NCBI RefSeq assembly: GCF_013141695.1
Contig: NZ_WHNY01000075.1
Span: forward strand, 310,001-374,000
Source of the DNA: Paenibacillus plantarum
GTDB taxonomy: Bacteria > Bacillota > Bacilli > Paenibacillales > NBRC-103111
Reading direction: 5' to 3'
Length of the DNA stretch: 64,000 nt
The position numbers and the translations under genes are program-made. The notes under the pieces are model-generated. The model did not search any database. It was given only the letters and a program-made list of their open reading frames with translations, and was not told the origin of the DNA. Within the stretch, counting starts at the first letter, position 1. The number at the start of each line of letters is the position of its first letter. This document shows positions 60,137-64,000 of the stretch, piece after piece.

Positions 60137-61261
60137 ATGTTTGAATTTGATATGGATTTAGACCAATTGGCTCAAATTAAAGTCATAGGTGTTGGTGGCG
60201 GCGGTAGCAATGCAGTTAATCGCATGATTGAAAACGGTGTTAAAGGTGTAGAATTTATTACCGTAAATACGGACGCACAGGCGCTTCATTTGTCCAAGTC
60301 CGTTCATAAATTGCAAATTGGCGATAAATTGACCCGCGGTCTTGGTGCAGGTGCAAATCCTGAAGTCGGGAAGAAAGCGGCAGAAGAGTCAAGGGAGACG
60401 ATTCTGAATACGCTTCGCGGCGCAGATATGGTGTTCGTAACGGCAGGTATGGGCGGCGGTACAGGTACAGGAGCTGCTCCAGTCATTGCGGAAATCGCTA
60501 AAGAGGTGGGCGCACTTACGGTTGGTGTAGTAACGCGACCGTTTACTTTCGAAGGACGTAAGCGTTCTTTACAAGCAGAACAAGGGATTGCTGCATTGAA
60601 AGAGAAAGTAGATACACTTATTATTATCCCGAACGATCGTCTACTTGAGATTGTTGACAAAAAGACTCCGATGCTTGAAGCATTCCGCGAAGCGGATAAT
60701 GTTCTTCGCCAAGGTGTTCAAGGGATCTCAGATTTGATCGCAGTACCTGGACTTATCAATTTGGACTTTGCAGATGTCAAAACGATTATGACTGAACGCG
60801 GTTCCGCCCTTATGGGGATCGGGGTAGCTACAGGTGAGAATCGTGCGGCAGAAGCAGCGAAAAAAGCGATCTCTAGTCCTTTGTTGGAAACATCAATCGA
60901 AGGCGCTCGTGGTGTTCTGATGAATATCACAGGCGGTATGAACCTTAGCTTGTACGAAGTGAATGAAGCTGCTGATATCGTGGCATCTGCTTCTGACATT
61001 GAGGTAAATATGATTTTCGGTGCTGTTATCGATGAGAAGTTAAAAGATGAGATCTTAGTTACGGTTATTGCAACTGGTTTCGAGCATAAAGCGGCTCCGA
61101 TTCATCAGTCTATCAAACGTCCGGTTTCACCAGGACAACCAGAGACTGCAGCACCTGACAACCGCTTAAATAATCTTAAACCATTTGGCGCACAGCCTTC
61201 TAATGATCAATTAGATATTCCGACTTTCTTACGAAATCGCGGACGCAATACTGACAAATAA
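60137..61261 (+). CDS. ftsZ: Cell division GTPase FtsZ
   Basis: FtsZ forms the division ring. The 374-residue protein starts MFEFDMDLDQLAQIKVIGVG. It has the GTP-binding NAVNRMIENGVKGVEF, the tubulin signature GMGGGTGTGAAPVIAEIA, NDRLLEIVD and the T7 loop NLDFADVKTIM. The C-terminal FtsA/SepF-binding peptide DIPTFLRNR is at the end. The ATG at 60137 matches the family start (B. subtilis MLEFE...), while ATG 60128 is only 2 bases from the GGGGGA site. A strong terminator follows and ends the cell wall cluster. Confidence 0.96.
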   Translation: MFEFDMDLDQLAQIKVIGVGGGGSNAVNRMIENGVKGVEFITVNTDAQALHLSKSVHKLQIGDKLTRGLGAGANPEVGKKAAEESRETILNTLRGADMVFVTAGMGGGTGTGAAPVIAEIAKEVGALTVGVVTRPFTFEGRKRSLQAEQGIAALKEKVDTLIIIPNDRLLEIVDKKTPMLEAFREADNVLRQGVQGISDLIAVPGLINLDFADVKTIMTERGSALMGIGVATGENRAAEAAKKAISSPLLETSIEGARGVLMNITGGMNLSLYEVNEAADIVASASDIEVNMIFGAVIDEKLKDEILVTVIATGFEHKAAPIHQSIKRPVSPGQPETAAPDNRLNNLKPFGAQPSNDQLDIPTFLRNRGRNTDK

Positions 61262-61282
61262 TTACATAATAATTGTCTAGAG

Positions 61283-61320
61283 ACCGAAGCCCTACTTGAT
61301 GTAGAAGCTTCGGTTTTTTG
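61283..61320 (+). terminator. Terminator after ftsZ
   Basis: ACCGAAGC pairs with GCTTCGGT around a 16-base loop (TAC/GTA inner pairing), followed by TTTTTT. Confidence 0.85.
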
Positions 61321-61393
61321 TTGTTCTGTAAGCTTTTCTCCTGTGGACGAGACCGCGCTAACTGACAAAAAAAGTAGCATCCTACTAGCATGT

Positions 61394-61427
61394 TTAGACA
61401 GACTTTGAACTTGGAATCCAATATACT
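61394..61427 (+). promoter_or_regulatory. Probable Spo0A-dependent promoter of spoIIGA-sigE
   Basis: TATACT (61422-61427) lies 21-22 bases after TTAGACA (61394-61400). That sequence matches the reverse 0A box TTCGACA in 6 of 7 positions and overlaps a TTAGAC -35. The long spacer is the known mark of the B. subtilis spoIIG promoter. A weaker 0A-like site (TTTTGTCAG on the minus strand) lies near 61362. Confidence 0.6.
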
Positions 61428-61494
61428 GATTTAGAACCTTAAAGTTTCGTCACGAAATTGCTAGATAGTGCCCTTCTTGGAGGTGAGGCATGGC

Positions 61495-62418
61495 ATGGTC
61501 GTCTATGCGGATCTCATTTTCCTGTTGAACTTTCTGGTGGATGCAGCGTTACTATTGGTCACTGCAAAAACGCGGAAAATAGCGTTCACTTGGTGGAAAA
61601 TTGCACTTTCTGCAGCATTAGGGGCTTCGTATGTCGTTATGATGTTTTTACCAGTTCCAACCTTGCTTTTTACATTTTCTGTGAAATGTATGTTCTGTAC
61701 AGGTATGATTATGACCGCTTTTGGTTACGGTTCCTTACAAAATTTATTACGGAATATGGGAACTTTTTTACTCATCAATTTTGCTGTTGCTGGTGGGATG
61801 TTCGGCATCCATTATGTGCTTGCCTCTTCCTCAGATGTTATGAAGGGAATCGTATTTACGCAATCTGGTGTAGCCGTATTCCAATTTCAAATCGGCAGCA
61901 TCTTGTTTGTGGTCCTGCTGTTGCTACCTCTCATATGGTGGTTTAGAACCGTGTTTCAAAGTAGTAAACAGCGGGAGGTTATGACGACCTATTTGGCAGA
62001 GGTCACGATTCACATTGGGGATTTCAGTGCTACTTGCAAAGGCTTGATCGATACGGGTAACCAACTGTATGATCCATTGACGCGAACACCCGTTATGGTT
62101 ATGGAAGTATCGGAATGGGGAGATGTTCTGCCTGAGCAATGGCTGCAAAGGATACGCTCATCAGATGTGGATCAAATCATCAGCGGCTTAGGCGTAGAGG
62201 AGTTTATCTGGCAGGATCGTTTGCGACTCGTACCTTACCGTGGGGTCAACCGGAATACGCAATTCATGCTGGCTATTAAACCCGATAAGGTGGTGATTAT
62301 TCATAATGAATCGCAATTGGAGGCAACGAAGGTGCTTATAGGGCTCGACGGAGGAAAGCTGTGCAGCGATGGTTCCTACCAAGCCATTATCCATCCTGCA
62401 TTGATTCAAGCAGGCTAA
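61495..62418 (+). CDS. spoIIGA: Sporulation sigma-E processing peptidase SpoIIGA
   Basis: SpoIIGA is the septal-membrane aspartic protease that cleaves pro-sigma-E in the mother cell. The 307-residue protein has five membrane segments (residues about 1-150), then a cytoplasmic domain with the catalytic Asp186 in CKGLIDTGNQLYDP. Unlike pepsins it has a single half-domain and dimerises. The ATG at 61495 has GGAGGTGA at 61479-61486, 8 bases upstream. The longer frame from 61468 starts with a poor MPFLEVRHG extension. It is followed by sigE; SpoIIR, the activating signal, is not in this window. Confidence 0.92.
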   Translation: MVVYADLIFLLNFLVDAALLLVTAKTRKIAFTWWKIALSAALGASYVVMMFLPVPTLLFTFSVKCMFCTGMIMTAFGYGSLQNLLRNMGTFLLINFAVAGGMFGIHYVLASSSDVMKGIVFTQSGVAVFQFQIGSILFVVLLLLPLIWWFRTVFQSSKQREVMTTYLAEVTIHIGDFSATCKGLIDTGNQLYDPLTRTPVMVMEVSEWGDVLPEQWLQRIRSSDVDQIISGLGVEEFIWQDRLRLVPYRGVNRNTQFMLAIKPDKVVIIHNESQLEATKVLIGLDGGKLCSDGSYQAIIHPALIQAG

Positions 62419-62493
62419 TGTTTCGAGATAAGTTGCTAGTACAAGATTCATGAGAGGTTTAACGGCAGTGCGAGGTTCATTATTATAAAGTCA

Positions 62494-62510
62494 GTTTTCC
62501 ATTGGAAAAC
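62494..62510 (+). repeat. Extra hairpin upstream of sigE
   Basis: GTTTTCC-ATT-GGAAAAC is a 7-bp perfect stem preceded by AAGTCA, the same AAGTCAGTTTT stretch found in the rsmH element. It may be a diverged copy of that element. Confidence 0.5.
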
Positions 62511-62518
62511 GCAGCTTA

Positions 62519-62560
62519 GCTTACGATGAAAGTTTTGCTATGGCAAAACTCTTAGGAGGA
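62519..62560 (+). promoter_or_regulatory. Hairpin plus Shine-Dalgarno leader element before sigE
   Basis: GCTTACGA, 4 bases, AGTTTTGC-TATG-GCAAAACT (perfect 8-bp stem, 4-base loop), CTTA, GGAGGA, ending 7 bases before the ATG. It is a second copy of the rsmH leader element, with the stem, 5' block and ribosome site identical. Confidence 0.8.
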
Positions 62561-62567
62561 AACTAAC

Positions 62568-63290
62568 ATGTTCTTGAAGTGGAAACTGCTCTTTCAACTA
62601 ACGTATTATCGCATTTTGATGATGCTAGGACTCAAAGGTGAGGAAATCTATTACATAGGTGGTAGTGAAGCATTACCACCGCCGCTTACTCGTGAAGAAG
62701 AAGAATACTTATTGGAAAAATTACCATCTGGGGATGCAGCTATTCGAGCTATGTTGATTGAACGCAACCTGAGATTGGTTGTCTATATAGCGAGAAAATT
62801 CGAGAATACGGGTATTAACATCGAGGATTTGGTTTCGATAGGAGCGATTGGTCTTATCAAAGCCGTAAACACTTTTGACCCCGAGAAGAAAATTAAGCTG
62901 GCTACCTACGCATCACGCTGTATCGAGAATGAAATTCTGATGTATTTGCGCAGAAATAGTAAAATTCGAACCGAAGTATCGTTTGATGAACCGTTGAATA
63001 TTGATTGGGATGGTAATGAACTTCTATTGTCTGATGTATTAGGCACAGAGAATGATACCATTTACCGCAATATCGAAGAACAAGTTGATCGGAAGCTTTT
63101 ACATAAGGCGCTTGATAAACTTAGTGAACGTGAGCGTATTATCATGGAGCTGCGGTTCGGGTTGCAAGATGGGGAAGAAAAGACGCAGAAAGACGTTGCA
63201 GATCTGCTAGGTATTTCGCAATCGTATATCTCCAGATTGGAAAAACGGATTATTAAGCGGCTTCGCAAAGAGTTTAACAAGATGGTCTGA
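62568..63290 (+). CDS. sigE: RNA polymerase sporulation sigma factor, pro-sigma-E
   Basis: The precursor of the early mother-cell sigma factor is 240 residues long. The N-terminal pro-sequence (about residues 1-27, with hydrophobic/basic LKWKLLFQLTYYRILMML) ends before YYIGGSEALPPPL. SpoIIGA removes it. Region 2 (LVVYIARKFENTGINIEDLVSIGAIGLIKAVNTF) and region 4 (QKDVADLLGISQSYISRLEKRIIKRLRKEF) are nearly identical to B. subtilis SigE. AGGAGG is presented right after the hairpin element. Translation of pro-sigma-E may therefore be influenced by that structure. Confidence 0.96.
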   Translation: MFLKWKLLFQLTYYRILMMLGLKGEEIYYIGGSEALPPPLTREEEEYLLEKLPSGDAAIRAMLIERNLRLVVYIARKFENTGINIEDLVSIGAIGLIKAVNTFDPEKKIKLATYASRCIENEILMYLRRNSKIRTEVSFDEPLNIDWDGNELLLSDVLGTENDTIYRNIEEQVDRKLLHKALDKLSERERIIMELRFGLQDGEEKTQKDVADLLGISQSYISRLEKRIIKRLRKEFNKMV

Positions 63291-63450
63291 AATTTTTTTT
63301 TGGCAGTAAATGTCGAAATTGTTCAGGTGTCACGGGAGGGAGCGAGTCAGTACCCTTTTGTCAAGTGGCTGAGCAAGGGATAGGACAGGAATAAATCGAC
63401 CGCTCACGGGGATAATTAACAGTAATGTTTCTCCTTGGGAGGTAATCACG

Positions 63451-64000
63451 GTGACCCGAAATAAAGTTGAGATATGTGGAGTTGACACCGCTAAACTGCC
63501 TGTGCTAACCAATGCAGAGATGCGTGAGTTGTTCACTGACCTGCAAACAAAACAGGAACGAACTGCAAGAGAGAAATTGGTCAATGGCAATTTAAGGTTG
63601 GTACTGAGTGTGATTCAACGGTTCAACAATCGTGGAGAGTATGTGGACGATCTCTTCCAAGTTGGCTGTATTGGTTTGATGAAAGCCATTGATAACTTTG
63701 ATTTAAGTCAAAATGTCAAATTCTCGACCTATGCTGTACCGATGATAATAGGTGAGATACGCCGCTACTTACGAGATAATAACCCGATTCGCGTTTCTCG
63801 TTCCTTGAGAGATATTGCTTACAAAGCATTGCAAGTTAGAGACAGTCTAACGAATCAAAACTCACGCGAACCATCTATTTATGAAATTTCTGAAGCCTTG
63901 AATGTACCGAAAGAAGATGTCGTGTTCGCGCTTGATGCCATTCAAGATCCAGTATCCTTATTTGAGCCCATTTATCATGATGGAGGCGATCCGATCTATG
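63451..64000 (+). CDS. sigG: RNA polymerase sporulation sigma factor sigma-G (3' end outside window)
   Basis: This is the late forespore sigma factor. 183 codons are present and the frame runs off the window. The N-terminus reads TRNKVEICGVDTAKLPVL (mirroring B. subtilis SigG). Then come REKLVNGNLRLVLSVIQRF, DLFQVGCIGLMKAIDNFD and KFSTYAVPMIIGEIRRYLRD (region 2), and NPIRVSRSLRDIAYKAL (region 3). The GTG start has TGGGAGGT at 63436-63443. In B. subtilis the gene is read from a sigma-F/sigma-G promoter; a GAATA (63389) / GGGGATAAT (63408) pair is only a weak candidate. Confidence 0.96.
   Translation, partial: MTRNKVEICGVDTAKLPVLTNAEMRELFTDLQTKQERTAREKLVNGNLRLVLSVIQRFNNRGEYVDDLFQVGCIGLMKAIDNFDLSQNVKFSTYAVPMIIGEIRRYLRDNNPIRVSRSLRDIAYKALQVRDSLTNQNSREPSIYEISEALNVPKEDVVFALDAIQDPVSLFEPIYHDGGDPIY

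Noticed and set aside
61468..61494. Nine-residue N-terminal extension of SpoIIGA
   Set aside because: It begins at a GTG without ribosome site, while GGAGGTGA lies inside it at the right distance from the ATG at 61495.

Overview
The window is a chromosomal segment from a spore-forming, bacillithiol-producing low-GC Gram-positive bacterium. It is most likely Paenibacillus or a close Paenibacillaceae relative. The evidence is gene order and protein similarity: dnaG-rpoD-trmK-nif3, a typA-ylaH-ylaJ-phoH block, and the ylbO/panE/bshC-mraZ-to-ftsZ-spoIIGA-sigE-sigG string all follow Bacillus order. Shine-Dalgarno sequences are strong and TTG or GTG starts are common. The species cannot be fixed from sequence alone. 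No tRNA, rRNA, CRISPR array, intact insertion sequence or prophage was seen.

Layout. 1-4.9 kb: end of dnaG, rpoD (sigma-A), a membrane protein, trmK and a Nif3-family gene. 4.9-5.4 kb: RNase P RNA, which looks class A. 5.5-17.6 kb: accessory and housekeeping genes, namely a subtilisin-like protease, DUF3907, a GH15-like hydrolase, DUF1540, a CNNM/CBS transporter, a lytic transglycosylase, a cysteine desulfurase with thiI, TerC, an MFS exporter and a LiaF-like membrane protein. 17.7-23.7 kb: typA-ylaH, small unknowns including a 47-residue protein, a YhcN/YlaJ lipoprotein, and phoH. 23.7-29.9 kb: envelope proteins of unknown role, a MidA-family methyltransferase, DUF2626, an RsfA-type regulator, panE and DUF3397. 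30-36 kb: a complete oligopeptide ABC transporter, oppABCDF. 36-39 kb: bshC and adenosylhomocysteinase. 39.0-40.1 kb: a gene-free tract with an A/C-rich 12-bp repeat. 41.2-61.3 kb: the division and cell wall (dcw) cluster mraZ-rsmH-ftsL-pbpB-spoVD-murE-murF-mraY-murD-spoVE-murG-murB-murA-divIB-ftsA-ftsZ. 61.5-64 kb: spoIIGA-sigE-sigG, with sigG cut by the window end.

How the genes work together. The dcw cluster makes meso-DAP-type lipid II (MurA, B, D, E, F, MraY, MurG). It supplies the septal synthases (PBP2B with FtsL and DivIB; SpoVD with SpoVE for the spore cortex) and the FtsA/FtsZ ring. A sigma-H-like promoter before ftsA and a Spo0A-type promoter before spoIIGA couple division to sporulation. 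SpoIIGA then processes pro-sigma-E in the mother cell, and sigma-G acts in the forespore.

Most notable non-coding signals: (1) a 42-nt hairpin plus Shine-Dalgarno element, 36/42 identical, in front of both rsmH and sigE; (2) a start-less open frame of degenerate 12-bp/tetrapeptide repeats at 39.2-39.4 kb; (3) two identical 18-bp operator-like repeats, each just downstream of a -10 box, before oppA; (4) a class-A-like RNase P RNA; (5) abrupt GC-rich 3' halves in the nif3 and murF genes; (6) a likely ATC start codon; (7) tandem MraZ boxes.
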